A stretch of 64,000 nt of DNA from Actinoplanes sp. TBRC 11911 (GTDB lineage Bacteria > Actinomycetota > Actinomycetes > Mycobacteriales > Micromonosporaceae). Of the stretch, positions 38,909-48,245 are shown one piece after another. Below the pieces are notes generated by a model that saw only the letters and a list, made by a program, of their open reading frames with translations, did not search any database and was not told the origin of the DNA. The first letter of the stretch is position 1; every line of letters starts with the position of its first letter. The position numbers and the translations under genes were made by a program. The stretch covers positions 62,001 to 126,000 of the forward strand of contig NZ_JABBNC010000005.1 in assembly GCF_012933445.1 (NCBI RefSeq). Reading direction: 5' to 3'.

Positions 38909-41299
38909 ATGAAGGGCATGACGTCCGAGCACGCCGATCTCATCAAGTCCCTCGATCTGCCGGCCAAGGTGAGGCTGCTCACCGGCGCGTCGGCGTTCAG
39001 CCTGCACGCGGAGCCATCGATCGCTCTGGCCGCGATGAACTTCTCCGACGGCCCTACGGGCGTACGCGGGCTGAAGTTCGTCGGCGGCGCCGTCACCACC
39101 CTCTTCCCGAACGCCACGCTGCTCGCCTCGGCGTGGGACGAGCGCACGGCGTACGAGGTCGGCCGGATGCTGGCCGAGGAGGCGATGGCGCAGCGCATCC
39201 ACGTCGTCCTGGGCCCGACCATCAACCTGCATCGCTCGGTGCTGGGCGGCCGGCTCTTCGAGGCGTACTCGGAGGATCCGCTGCTGACCGGCAAGCTCGC
39301 CGCGGCGTACACGCGGGGTCTGCAGGATCTGGCCGTCGCCGCCTGCCTGAAGCACCTGGTGGCCAACGAGTCGGAGACCGAGCGCAACACGATGAGCAGC
39401 GTCGTCGACGAGGCCACGCTGCGCGAGCTGTACCTGCTGCCGTTCGAGATCGCCGTCGAGGAGGGCCGGGCCTGGTCGATCATGGCGGCCTACAACGACG
39501 TCAACGGTGTGCCCGCGACCGAGCACGAGCACGTGATCAATGAGGTCGTCAAGGGCGAATGGGCGTACGACGGCCTGGTCATGTCGGACTGGTTCGCGGC
39601 GAAGACCGCGGCCGACGCCGCCAACGCCGGTCTGGATCTGGTCATGCCGGGCCCGGACGGTCCGTGGGGCGACGCTCTGGTTGCGGCGGTACGCGACGGC
39701 GCCGTCGACGAGTCGGTGATCGACGACCACCTGGACCGTCTGCTGCGGCTCGCCGATCGGGTGGGCGCGCTCGGCACCCCGCGCGATTATCCCCAGGACC
39801 TTCCCACCCCTTCCTCCCACGTACGCCGTGAGCAACTCACCCGCCTCGCCGCCGGTGGCATCACCGTGCTGAAGAACGACGGTGACGTCCTCCCGCTGGA
39901 CCGTTCGAAGACGCTCGCGCTGATCGGCCGGCACGCCGTGGAGACGATCGACATGGGCGGCGGCTCCGCGCAGGTGAACCCGCCGTACCAGGTCAGTGTC
40001 GCCGAGGGCCTGGCCGAACTGCTCGGCGACAAGGTGACCGTGGTCGACGGCGTCGAGGTGCGCACCCGCCCGGTCCCGGCGCGCGGCGGTTTCCTGTCCG
40101 CGCCGTCGTCGGGCGACGCGGGTATCGAGGTCACCCTGTTCGACGCGGCCGGCAACGAGCTGGAGCGACGGCACGCGGCGCAGTCCAAGACGATGATCGG
40201 GATGGACGACGACTTCGAGGGCACGGTCGCCACTGCGCGGCTGTGCGGCCGGGTGGCGTACACCGGGCCGGTCGACCTCGGTGTGTTCGGCGTCGGCGAC
40301 TGGCGGGTCACGCTGGGCGACAGCATGCACGAGTTCTCGCTCCGGGTCGCGGGCGGCAACTTCGGCGAGGAGGTGCTCACCCCGCCGTACCGCACCGACA
40401 CGTACATGGCGATCGAGGGCGACATCTTCGAGGCCACCGTGGCCCTGGAACCGGGGCCCGGCCTGTTCGGACTGATCGGCCGGGTCGCCTCCCGGGAGAC
40501 CGTGGACGTCATCGACGACGCGGTCCGCGCGGCCGCCGAGGCCGACGTCGCGGTGGTCGTGGTGGGGCTCACCGAGGAGCAGGAGACCGAGTCGGTCGAC
40601 AAGTCCACGATCCACCTGCCGGGCGCGCAGAACGCGCTGGTCGAGGCCGTCGCCGGGGCCGCCCGCCGCACGGTCGTGGTGGTGAACGCCGCGACCCCGG
40701 TGGTGATGCCGTGGCTGTCCCGGGTGGACGCGGTGCTCTGGGCCGGGCTGCCCGGTCAGGAGGGCGGGCACGCCGTGGCCGCGGCCCTGCTCGGCGACAT
40801 CGAGCCGGCCGGCCGGCTGGTGTCCACCTTCCCCAGCGCGGACGAGAAGGCACCGGCCTGGTCGGTCACCCCGGTCGACGGCGAGCTGCGCTACGACGAG
40901 GGCACGTTCATCGGCTACCGCGGGCACTTCGCCGGGCGGGCGCCGGAGCCGGCCTTCTGGTTCGGGCACGGGCTCGGCTACGGCCGGTGGGAGTACTCCG
41001 ACGTGCGGCTGGTGCTGGGCGACGCCCCGTCGATCACCGCGACCGTCACCAACAAGAGCAAACGGACCAGCCGCGAGGTGGTCCAGGTCTACCTGCGCCC
41101 GGTCGAGCGGGACGAGCCGGTGCGGCTGGTGGGCTGGACGGCCGTCACGGTGCCGCCCGGGCAGTCGGCGCGGGTGACCGTCCGAACCGACCGGCGGTTG
41201 TGGCGCAAGTGGACGGACGGCGGCTGGACGCGGATCGCTCAGGGCGGCGAGTTCCTGGTGGCCCGCGGGCTGGGCGACATCCGCGCCCGCGTCTCTTAA
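38909..41299 (+). CDS. Glycoside hydrolase family 3 beta-glucosidase
   Basis: A 796-residue enzyme. N-terminal GH3 barrel: MNFSDGPTGVRG, IHVVLGPTINLHRSVLGGRL, ACLKHLVANESETERNTMSS and the nucleophile Asp in GLVMSDWF (about residue 228). A PA14-like beta insertion (about 390-520) interrupts the C-terminal GH3 domain, which resumes with ADVAVVVVGLTEEQETESVD, and a fibronectin-III-like end (VVQVYLRPVERDEPVRLVGW). No signal peptide, so it acts on imported oligosaccharides. It would release terminal beta-glucosyl or related residues. Controlled by the divergent LacI regulator through overlapping operators. ATG at 38918 is an alternative start. Confidence 0.93.
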   Translation: MKGMTSEHADLIKSLDLPAKVRLLTGASAFSLHAEPSIALAAMNFSDGPTGVRGLKFVGGAVTTLFPNATLLASAWDERTAYEVGRMLAEEAMAQRIHVVLGPTINLHRSVLGGRLFEAYSEDPLLTGKLAAAYTRGLQDLAVAACLKHLVANESETERNTMSSVVDEATLRELYLLPFEIAVEEGRAWSIMAAYNDVNGVPATEHEHVINEVVKGEWAYDGLVMSDWFAAKTAADAANAGLDLVMPGPDGPWGDALVAAVRDGAVDESVIDDHLDRLLRLADRVGALGTPRDYPQDLPTPSSHVRREQLTRLAAGGITVLKNDGDVLPLDRSKTLALIGRHAVETIDMGGGSAQVNPPYQVSVAEGLAELLGDKVTVVDGVEVRTRPVPARGGFLSAPSSGDAGIEVTLFDAAGNELERRHAAQSKTMIGMDDDFEGTVATARLCGRVAYTGPVDLGVFGVGDWRVTLGDSMHEFSLRVAGGNFGEEVLTPPYRTDTYMAIEGDIFEATVALEPGPGLFGLIGRVASRETVDVIDDAVRAAAEADVAVVVVGLTEEQETESVDKSTIHLPGAQNALVEAVAGAARRTVVVVNAATPVVMPWLSRVDAVLWAGLPGQEGGHAVAAALLGDIEPAGRLVSTFPSADEKAPAWSVTPVDGELRYDEGTFIGYRGHFAGRAPEPAFWFGHGLGYGRWEYSDVRLVLGDAPSITATVTNKSKRTSREVVQVYLRPVERDEPVRLVGWTAVTVPPGQSARVTVRTDRRLWRKWTDGGWTRIAQGGEFLVARGLGDIRARVS

Positions 41300-42507
41300 G
41301 CGAGCCGGCGGACGGCCAGCACGGCCACGTCGTCGGTCGGCTGTTCGGTGGCGACGCCCGCCATGATGAGGTTGCACAACGCCTCGGCGGGCGCCGGCGT
41401 CACCATCGATGTCAGCCGTTCCATGCCTTCGTCGATGACGCGGTCGCGCCGCTCGACCAGGCCGTCGGTGTAGCAGACCAGCACCGCCCCGGGCGGCAGC
41501 TCGATCGTCGTGGTCCGGCGCGGCGCGGTGTGCCGGCCCACCCCCAGCGGCGGGTCGATCGGCAGGTCCACCAGCGCGGCCGGGCGGCCGGGCACGGCCA
41601 GCACCGGTTGCAGATGGCCGGCCGACGACAGCATCACTGTCGCGTGGTCCGGCGAGATCATCGCGTAGATCGCCGTGGTCAGGTTCCCGAACTCGAAGTG
41701 GTGGACCTTGCGGTCGAGCAGCGCGAGCGCCTCCGCCGGATCATCGGTGACCAGCGTGTACGCCCGGAGGGCGCTGCGGACCCGGCCCATCACCACGGCG
41801 GACGCCAGGCCGTGCCCGGAGACGTCCCCGATCACCACCCCTAGCCAGCCGGAGGGCAGCGGGATCACGTCGTACCAGTCGCCGCCGATGCCGAAGTCGT
41901 GGCCCGGGACGTAGCGGGCGGCCAGCTCGACGCCGGGCACCGCGGGCAGCCGGGTGGGCAGCAGGCTGCGCTGCAGGGCCAGGGCGGTGGCCTGTTCCAG
42001 CTTCTGGGTGCGGATCCGGCCGGCCACCCCGGCCCGGTCGGCGGCGAGCTGCAGCAGCTGGACGTCGTCGGGGGTGAAGTCGCGCGGCGACAGCGTGCCG
42101 ATGTGCAGCACCCCGACCACGTCCCCGGCCGCGAAGATCGGCACGCCCAGCAGCGACCGGATGCCCTTTTCCAGCAGGATCGGGTTGACCACGACGTCCG
42201 GGGTGACCTCGGGGATCACGATCGGGCCGCGGGTAGCGGCCACCCGCCCGGCGAAGCCCTCGCCGACCGAGACCCGGAAGCCCTGGCGCACCTCGTCCTC
42301 GAGGCCCTTGGCGGCGGTGGCGACGAGCTGGCGCGAGTGCGCGTCCAGCAACAGGATCGCGGCGGTGTCGGCGTCCAGCAGGTCGCGGACCCGGTCGAGC
42401 AGCTCGTCGAGCATGTCGGAGGCGTCGAGCCGGGACAGCGTGGCGTCGGTGACCGACTCGAGGCGGCGCAACCGCTCACCGTCCCCGCTGATCTGCTCCT
42501 CGGCCAC
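41296..42507 (-). CDS. PP2C-type (SpoIIE) protein phosphatase with GAF domain
   Basis: A 403-residue protein: GAF domain (about 25-165; ILLLDAHSRQLVATAAKGLE, FAGRVAATRGPIVIPEV) followed by a SpoIIE/PP2C phosphatase (about 180-400) with metal-binding Asp in IGGDWYDVIPL and VIGDVSGHGLASAVVMG, and LVCYTDGLVERRD near the end. Such phosphatases act on anti-anti-sigma factors in partner-switching systems or on other phosphoproteins. No anti-sigma genes lie nearby. Convergent with the GH3 gene, overlapping by 4 bp. Confidence 0.9.
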   Translation of the reverse strand: MAEEQISGDGERLRRLESVTDATLSRLDASDMLDELLDRVRDLLDADTAAILLLDAHSRQLVATAAKGLEDEVRQGFRVSVGEGFAGRVAATRGPIVIPEVTPDVVVNPILLEKGIRSLLGVPIFAAGDVVGVLHIGTLSPRDFTPDDVQLLQLAADRAGVAGRIRTQKLEQATALALQRSLLPTRLPAVPGVELAARYVPGHDFGIGGDWYDVIPLPSGWLGVVIGDVSGHGLASAVVMGRVRSALRAYTLVTDDPAEALALLDRKVHHFEFGNLTTAIYAMISPDHATVMLSSAGHLQPVLAVPGRPAALVDLPIDPPLGVGRHTAPRRTTTIELPPGAVLVCYTDGLVERRDRVIDEGMERLTSMVTPAPAEALCNLIMAGVATEQPTDDVAVLAVRRLA

Positions 42508-42626
42508 GGGTGCAGCCTATGTGGTGGGGGCCGGTCGTGGAGCCAGGGTGGTCACCTACTCTGTGTCGGACCGCCCGGCGCGGATCGGAACTGGATGATC
42601 GGGTGACGGCGGGTACGCCGACCGGA

Positions 42627-44408
42627 CTACCGGAACCGTCCCGCGGGCAGGAACGCGGACGGCGGCAGCGCCCGCGCGGTGATCCGCACGTCCCCGATCC
42701 AGCCGTAGAACCCCTGGCCGTACGCGAAGTCGAACGAGGTGGCGCCGAGCACGAACGGGCGCCCGGTGGTGGCGATCCCGCGCGACGGCTGCCGGGGGTT
42801 GCGGGCGATCCGGGAGCCGTTCACCCACACCACGGAGTGCTTGCCGTCGCCGACCACGGCCAGGTGCTGCCACTCGCCGGTCGGGATGGCGTGGCTCCAC
42901 GCGGTGGTGTTGGTGTCGCCGTCCGCCGGGTAGAGCACGAACTGCAGGAACCGGTCCGGCGCGAGGTTCATGCTGCAGGTCGGTTCGAGCGTGGTCCAGC
43001 CGCTGTGCTTGCCCGCGTCGCCGCTGCGGCTCTCCCAGCTGAACACGCCCATCCAGGCGTGCTCGCCGACGAACGGCTCGGGCAGCTTCACGAACGCCTC
43101 GATCGTGTACCCGTCGCGGAACGTCATGCTGTTCAGCGCCGCGTTCGCGCCGGTGGCCAGCATGCCGCCGCGGCCCGGGGCGAGCCCGCCGTCGAAGCGC
43201 AGGCTGGCGTGCGCCGGGGCACCCACGTGATGGTCGGTGGTCAGCGCCAGCACCGCCGGCGAGCTGCCGGGTAACCGGCGGACGAAGAGATCGTTGCCGT
43301 GGCCGGTCTGATCGCGCACCCCGGCGCCGTCGGCGACCGACTGGCCGGGGGTGTCGAACCGCCAGTAGGCGACCGTGTCCCGGTCGATCAGCGCGCTCGC
43401 CGGCCGGGGCGGCGGCAGCGGGGCCGCCGGGAAGCGCCGCTCGAAGTCCACCGCGATGCTGAACCGGTCGACGTCGGTGCTGAGCTCGACGTTCTCCGCC
43501 TCCATCGGGGTCGGGTCGGGCCGCGAGCGCAGCCAGGGTGAATACGTCTCGACGTCGATCGCGTCGCGCATCAGGTCGAAGCGGTAGAGCCGGATCATCG
43601 CCGCGCCGCCGTAGTAGCGGTCCTGGTAGTTGGTGCTGTGCACGTGCACGTCGTGCCCGGCCGCGTTGGTCAGCACCACCCGGCCGGGCGGCCAGTCGTG
43701 CCCGTTCAGGGTCAGGAAGACCTGGTCGTGGTCGCGGATGAGCTGCTGCCACAGCCGCTGCCCGTTACGGGACAGGAAGGCGCGCCCGTCGTCGTCGGAA
43801 AACGCCAGGTCGTGGGTGGTGACGACGGTCGGCACGTCGCGGTGCTGGGCGAGCACGCCGCGAGCCCAGGCCAGGCCGCCGTCGGAGGTACGCCAGTCGA
43901 GGGCGAGCACCAGCCATGGGCGCCCGGCCGCGGTGAACCGGTGGGCGCTGTTGTAGCCGTCGGCGCTGGCCCCGACGAAGCTCGCCGCGCTCCGGAACCG
44001 ATCAGGACCGAAGATTCCCAGGTACGGCGTGGGGCCGCGCCCGTCGTCGGTGGTGTAGTCCACGTCGTGGTTGCCGGTGAGCACGCTGTACGGCAGTTTC
44101 CCGTCGACCGCCCGAAAGGCATCCCCGACCAGGGTCATCTCGTCGGCGGTGCCGTGCTCGGTGAGGTCGCCGAGCTGGGCGAGGAAGACGATGTTCTCCG
44201 GGCCGCGGCGCTCCAGCAGATGCGCGAACGTGGCCCGCAGCGGCGCCGGGTCGGCGTTGCCGGCGTCGAAGAGATACTGCACGTCGGGCAGCACCGCCAG
44301 GGTGAACCGCTGGCTCGCCGGGTCGGCCGCGGCGTCCTGGCCGGGCGACCCGATGAGCGGCACCGCGGGCGCGGCGAGCGCCGCCCGGAGCAGATTCCGT
44401 CGTTCCAC
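42627..44408 (-). CDS. Secreted metallophosphoesterase with LamG-like lectin domain
   Basis: About 593 residues. The N-terminus ERRNLLRAALAAPAVPLIG resembles a Tat signal (RRxxLR). The calcineurin-like phosphoesterase domain follows: LPDVQYL, LAQLGDLTEHG, LTGNHDVDY and FLTLNGHDWPPGR supply the metal ligands. The C-terminal 230 residues form a laminin-G/concanavalin-like domain (VAYWRFDTPGQSVADGAGVR, YTIEAFVKLPEPFVGEHAWM, WQHLAVVGDGKHSVVWVNGS). Probably an extracellular phosphodiesterase or phosphatase that binds a sugar polymer. Start uncertain: GTG at 44408 or TTG at 44417. Confidence 0.87.
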   Translation of the reverse strand: MERRNLLRAALAAPAVPLIGSPGQDAAADPASQRFTLAVLPDVQYLFDAGNADPAPLRATFAHLLERRGPENIVFLAQLGDLTEHGTADEMTLVGDAFRAVDGKLPYSVLTGNHDVDYTTDDGRGPTPYLGIFGPDRFRSAASFVGASADGYNSAHRFTAAGRPWLVLALDWRTSDGGLAWARGVLAQHRDVPTVVTTHDLAFSDDDGRAFLSRNGQRLWQQLIRDHDQVFLTLNGHDWPPGRVVLTNAAGHDVHVHSTNYQDRYYGGAAMIRLYRFDLMRDAIDVETYSPWLRSRPDPTPMEAENVELSTDVDRFSIAVDFERRFPAAPLPPPRPASALIDRDTVAYWRFDTPGQSVADGAGVRDQTGHGNDLFVRRLPGSSPAVLALTTDHHVGAPAHASLRFDGGLAPGRGGMLATGANAALNSMTFRDGYTIEAFVKLPEPFVGEHAWMGVFSWESRSGDAGKHSGWTTLEPTCSMNLAPDRFLQFVLYPADGDTNTTAWSHAIPTGEWQHLAVVGDGKHSVVWVNGSRIARNPRQPSRGIATTGRPFVLGATSFDFAYGQGFYGWIGDVRITARALPPSAFLPAGRFR

Positions 44409-44458
44409 GATCGGCAATACTGCCGCAGATGCCGCCGCGGTTCAGTCCTAGATCAGCT

Positions 44459-45022
44459 CTATGCGTTCCAGGCGTCTATCGCGCCGCGCCCGTGTTCGAA
44501 GCCGAGCGTCGACAGCGTCGCCGTGCCCAGCTTGAGGCGGCCGGCGAAGCCCGCGGGCTGGCCCACCCAGCGTGCGCCGACCACGCGCAGCGAATGCCCG
44601 TGCCCGACCAGCGCCACGTCGCCCTCGTACAGCAGGGAACGGGCCCGGGTCAGCACCCTGTCGATCCGTTCGCCGACCTCGTCGGGCATCTCGCCGCCGG
44701 GCGCGCCGTCGCTGAACAGCCACCAGGCCGGGTCGGTCTCGTGGATCGTGGCGGTGGTGATGCCCTCGTATTCGCCGTAGTTCCACTCGGCGAGGTCTTC
44801 GGTGGTCTCGGTCACGGTGAGCCCGGCCAGTTCGGCGGTGCGTAGCGCCCGCTTGCGCGGGCTGGCGATGACCGCCGCGAACTGCCGGCCGGCCAGTCGC
44901 TTGCCGGCTTCGAGTGCCTGCTGCTCGCCCTCGACCGTCAGATCCAGATCGGTGTACGACGTGTGCCTGCCCGTCGCACTCCATTCCGTCTGCCCGTGCC
45001 GAATGAGCACGATCTCGCCCAT
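44459..45022 (-). CDS. Histidine phosphatase (phosphoglycerate mutase-like) family protein
   Basis: A 187-residue protein. The catalytic RHG motif is in VLIRHGQTEWS at the N-terminus, with GRHTSYTDLDLTVEGEQQA, and the second catalytic histidine is in DVALVGHGHSLRVV. These enzymes act as broad phosphatases or mutases; the substrate is not predictable. It is preceded by a gap of about 210 bp with nothing evident. Confidence 0.9.
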   Translation of the reverse strand: MGEIVLIRHGQTEWSATGRHTSYTDLDLTVEGEQQALEAGKRLAGRQFAAVIASPRKRALRTAELAGLTVTETTEDLAEWNYGEYEGITTATIHETDPAWWLFSDGAPGGEMPDEVGERIDRVLTRARSLLYEGDVALVGHGHSLRVVGARWVGQPAGFAGRLKLGTATLSTLGFEHGRGAIDAWNA

Positions 45023-45232
45023 GGTCGTCGACCTCCTCGTCGCCTCTTTTTGTACCCCGAAAAACGTCGAATCAGGCCCTGCTCATGCCTTTCTCACAGG
45101 TGCCGTCAACCACAGGTCAAGATCACAAAGAGGAGGCGCAGGGGTGCGGCAACGCCCGGCGGCGCCCAACGGCCTGGAGGGGACGCTCAGATCGCTCTCC
45201 AGAGCCGGGGACGCCGCCGACGCTCGTACCGG

Positions 45233-45832
45233 TTAATGCAAAAGGTCCTCAAAGCTCGCGGTGAGGGCGAAAGGGTCCGGCACCGAGACCGGCTCGCGGC
45301 GGTCGATCTCGCGGACCAGCTCCTCGGCGCCACGCTTGACGCGGGTGCTGAGCGTGGCGTCGGCGCCGAAGTCGTCTGTCGCGGCGAAGACCGCCGTGGG
45401 GACGACCACCGCACGCAGGTAGGTGAACAGCGGCCGCAGGGCGTGATCGGTGGTCAGCGAGTGCCGGGCGGTGCCCGCGGTGGCGCCGATCAGCACCGGC
45501 TTGTCGGCCAGCGCGTCCTTGTCGACCACGTCGAAGAACGACTTGAACAGGCCGCTGTAACTCGCCGTGAAGATCGGGCTCACCGCGATCAGGCCGTCCG
45601 CCGCCTCGACGGCGTCCAGAGCGTCCTTGAGCGCGCCCGGCGGGAAGCCGGTGAGCATGTGGTTCACGATGTCGTGCGCGAGATCACGCAGCTCGATCAC
45701 CTGCACGTCGAGTTCGATGCCGTGCTCGGCCGCCGCCTGGACCGTCGCCGTGTAGAGCTGGTCCGCGAGCAGACGGGTCGACGACGGCTGGCTCAGGCCG
45801 GCGGAGACGACGACCAGTTTGCGCTGTTTCAT
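45233..45832 (-). CDS. NADPH-dependent FMN reductase
   Basis: A 199-residue flavodoxin-fold protein (VVVSAGLSQPSSTRLLADQL phosphate loop; DGLIAVSPIFTASYSGLFKS; PVLIGATAGTARHSL), matching the NADPH-dependent FMN reductase family, CE1759-like group. Its ATG at 45832 overlaps the stop of the LLM-class oxidoreductase gene (ATGA). It probably supplies reduced FMN to that partner, the two forming a two-component flavin monooxygenase system. Confidence 0.9.
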   Translation of the reverse strand: MKQRKLVVVSAGLSQPSSTRLLADQLYTATVQAAAEHGIELDVQVIELRDLAHDIVNHMLTGFPPGALKDALDAVEAADGLIAVSPIFTASYSGLFKSFFDVVDKDALADKPVLIGATAGTARHSLTTDHALRPLFTYLRAVVVPTAVFAATDDFGADATLSTRVKRGAEELVREIDRREPVSVPDPFALTASFEDLLH

Positions 45833-46917
45833 GCCTTCTGGGTCTCCTTCTTCGCGGCCAGCAGCGAGGCGTGGGTGGGTGCGTCCGGGACGTGCGCCGG
45901 CTTGAGCGACTCGAACTCCTTGCGCAGCACCGGCACGACCTCCTCGCCGAGGATGTCGAGCTGCTCCAGGACCGTCTTCAGCGGCAGGCCCGCGTGGTCG
46001 ATCAGGAACAGCTGGCGCTGGTAGTCGCCGACGTAGTCGCGGAAGCCCAGCGTACGGTCGATGACCTGCTGCGGGCTGCCGACGGTCAGCGGGGTCTCGC
46101 GGGTGAAGTCCTCCAGCGTCGGGCCGTGGCCGTAGACCGGGGCGTTGTCGAAGTACGGCCGGAACTCCTTGACGGCGTCCTGGCTGTTCTTGCGCATGAA
46201 GATCTGCCCACCGAGGCCCACGTACGCCTGGTCCGCGTCACCGTGGCCGTAGTGCGCGAACCGCTCCCGGTACAGCCCGACCATGCGCTGGGTGTGCGAC
46301 GCCGGCCAGAAGATGTGGTTCGCGAAGAAGCCGTCACCGTAGTAGGCGGCCTGCTCGGCGATCTCGGGGCTGCGGATCGAGCCGTGCCAGACGAACGGCG
46401 GGACGTCGTCGAGCGGGCGCGGCGTCGAGGTGAACGACTGCAGCGGGGTGCGGAACTTGCCCTCCCAGTCGACGACGTCCTCGCGCCACAGCTGGTGCAG
46501 CAGCGCGTAGTGCTCGATCGCCAGCGGGATGCCGGCGCGGATGTCCTGGCCGAACCAGGGGTAGACCGGGCCGGTGTTGCCGCGGCCCAGCATCAGGTCG
46601 ACGCGGCCGTCCGCGACGTGCTGCAGCATCGCGAAGTCCTCGGCGATCTTCACCGGGTCGTTCGTGGTGATCAGAGTGGTTGCGGTGCTCAGCAAGATCT
46701 TCTTCGTCTGCGCGGCGATGAAGGCGAGCGTGGTGGTCGGCGAGGACGAGAAGAACGGCGGGTTGTGGTGCTCACCCAGCGCGAACACGTCCAGGCCGAC
46801 CTCGTCCGCCTTCTTGGCGATCGCGATGATGTTCTTGATGCGTTCTGCCTCGGTGGGCGTGGTCCCGTTCGTCGGGTCCGTGGTGATGTCACTGACGCTG
46901 AAGATTCCGAACTGCAT
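45829..46917 (-). CDS. LLM class flavin-dependent oxidoreductase (luciferase-like)
   Basis: A 362-residue TIM-barrel protein of the bacterial luciferase-like family: MQFGIFSVSDI start, DVFALGEHHNPPFFSSSPTT, FAMLQHVADGRVDLMLGRGN, and SFTSTPRPLDDVPPFVWHGS. These enzymes use reduced FMN and O2. The ATG at 46917 follows AGGAG 7 bp away. Translation is coupled to the FMN reductase gene that follows, which fits an FMNH2-dependent monooxygenase. Substrate unknown. Confidence 0.92.
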   Translation of the reverse strand: MQFGIFSVSDITTDPTNGTTPTEAERIKNIIAIAKKADEVGLDVFALGEHHNPPFFSSSPTTTLAFIAAQTKKILLSTATTLITTNDPVKIAEDFAMLQHVADGRVDLMLGRGNTGPVYPWFGQDIRAGIPLAIEHYALLHQLWREDVVDWEGKFRTPLQSFTSTPRPLDDVPPFVWHGSIRSPEIAEQAAYYGDGFFANHIFWPASHTQRMVGLYRERFAHYGHGDADQAYVGLGGQIFMRKNSQDAVKEFRPYFDNAPVYGHGPTLEDFTRETPLTVGSPQQVIDRTLGFRDYVGDYQRQLFLIDHAGLPLKTVLEQLDILGEEVVPVLRKEFESLKPAHVPDAPTHASLLAAKKETQKA

Positions 46918-47000
46918 GACCCGCTCCTGAGACTCTCGGCCTGACTGACTCTGCCCGCAACAACACGTGGTATCGGCCGAGTATTTCAAAATTGTAGGAC

Positions 47001-48044
47001 TTAGGCTGCGGCGGCGGTCACACTCAGTCGCTCGGCGAGCCACTTGATCGCCAGCGGGTACCGGTAGTCGATCGCGCCGTGCCCCGCGTCGAACAACTCG
47101 AAGTGGATCTTCTCGGGCGGCACCCCGACGCGCTCGAGGCCCTGCCGGAACGCGTCGGCACCGAGATCGAGGAACCACTCGTCGTGGGTGCCGGCGTCGA
47201 TCCAGATCGCGCGCTGTGAAAGTAGCGCGTCCCGGTATCGATCGACCATCCGCACCGGGTCCCAGGCCAGCCAGCGGTCCCAGAGCTCGGGAATGAGCTG
47301 CCCGGTGCGCGGGTCGAAGGGCAGCCGCGGCGTGCCGTCCGGGTCGGCGGAGAAGCAGGCCGCGACACCGAGCGTGATCAGCAGCGTGGTGTCGTGCTTG
47401 TTGGTGAACGCGGTCCGCGACCGGAAGTCGGCCCACCACTTCTGCACGTCGTGGTCGAAGTCGCGCAGCGCCCGGGCCGCCTTGCTGAACTCGGTCAGGT
47501 AGCAGTACTCGTACAGGGTGTCGCCGGCGTGCGTGGCCAGCGCGCCGAACAGGTCGGGCCGCAGCATCGGCGTGATCATCGCGCCGAACCCGCCGGACGA
47601 CTTGCCGGCGATCGCGCGCGAGTCGCGGGCGGCGATCGTGCGGTAGTGGGCGTCGACCCACGGGACGACCTCGTCACAGAGGTAGGAGTGGTACTTCCCG
47701 GTGCCGGGCGAGTCGACGAACTGCGAGCCGCCGTACGACGTCCAGGCGTCGACGTAGACGATGATGCAGGGCGGGGCCTGCTCCCCGGCGAAGACGGCGT
47801 CGGCGGTCTCCAAGGGGGTGCGGCGGTACGCGGTGCGGTTGGCCCACATCGCGACGTGCCCCGTATATCCCTGGATCACGTAGATCACCGGGTACCGCCG
47901 GTCGCCGGACGCGTCGTAACCGGGCGGGGTGTAGATCCACAACGGGCGTACGTGGGGATCGCCCAGGGGGTTGTCCCGCAGTAGTCGCGAGTCGATGGTC
48001 TCGTGGTCCACGCGGCCGGCCAGTTCGGGTTCCCAGATCGACAT
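47001..48044 (-). CDS. Esterase of the enterochelin esterase/esterase D-like (PF00756) family
   Basis: A 347-residue alpha/beta hydrolase with LWIYTPPGYDASGDRRYPVI, the nucleophile in RAIAGKSSGGFGAM (GxSxG as GKSSG), and a histidine in FELFDAGHGAID near the C-terminus. No signal peptide. Family members include esterase D, Fes and S-formylglutathione hydrolase-like enzymes; substrate unknown. It lies downstream of a gap of 201 bp before the plus-strand gene at 48246, with which it is divergent, and 83 bp upstream of the LLM gene in the same direction. Confidence 0.88.
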   Translation of the reverse strand: MSIWEPELAGRVDHETIDSRLLRDNPLGDPHVRPLWIYTPPGYDASGDRRYPVIYVIQGYTGHVAMWANRTAYRRTPLETADAVFAGEQAPPCIIVYVDAWTSYGGSQFVDSPGTGKYHSYLCDEVVPWVDAHYRTIAARDSRAIAGKSSGGFGAMITPMLRPDLFGALATHAGDTLYEYCYLTEFSKAARALRDFDHDVQKWWADFRSRTAFTNKHDTTLLITLGVAACFSADPDGTPRLPFDPRTGQLIPELWDRWLAWDPVRMVDRYRDALLSQRAIWIDAGTHDEWFLDLGADAFRQGLERVGVPPEKIHFELFDAGHGAIDYRYPLAIKWLAERLSVTAAAA

Positions 48045-48245
48045 GCGGAACAGTCAATCACTCGTCGGGGCGAAATGGGTTGCGGGTGACGCGCACCCTG
48101 GGCACGTACTCTAATACCGCCGTCGGAGAATTCGGGCAATCCAGCGTGTGGCTGATCGCCATTCGGGGGACGATGTCCTAATGTGCAACGGTCCAACTCG
48201 CCGTCTCGTTGATGCACGTGTCAGCTCGTGAAGCAGGAGGAGTCC

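Noticed and set aside
38534..41377. A 947-residue minus-strand reading opposite the GH3 gene
   Set aside because: Mirror-frame artefact; the GH3 protein has full catalytic motifs.
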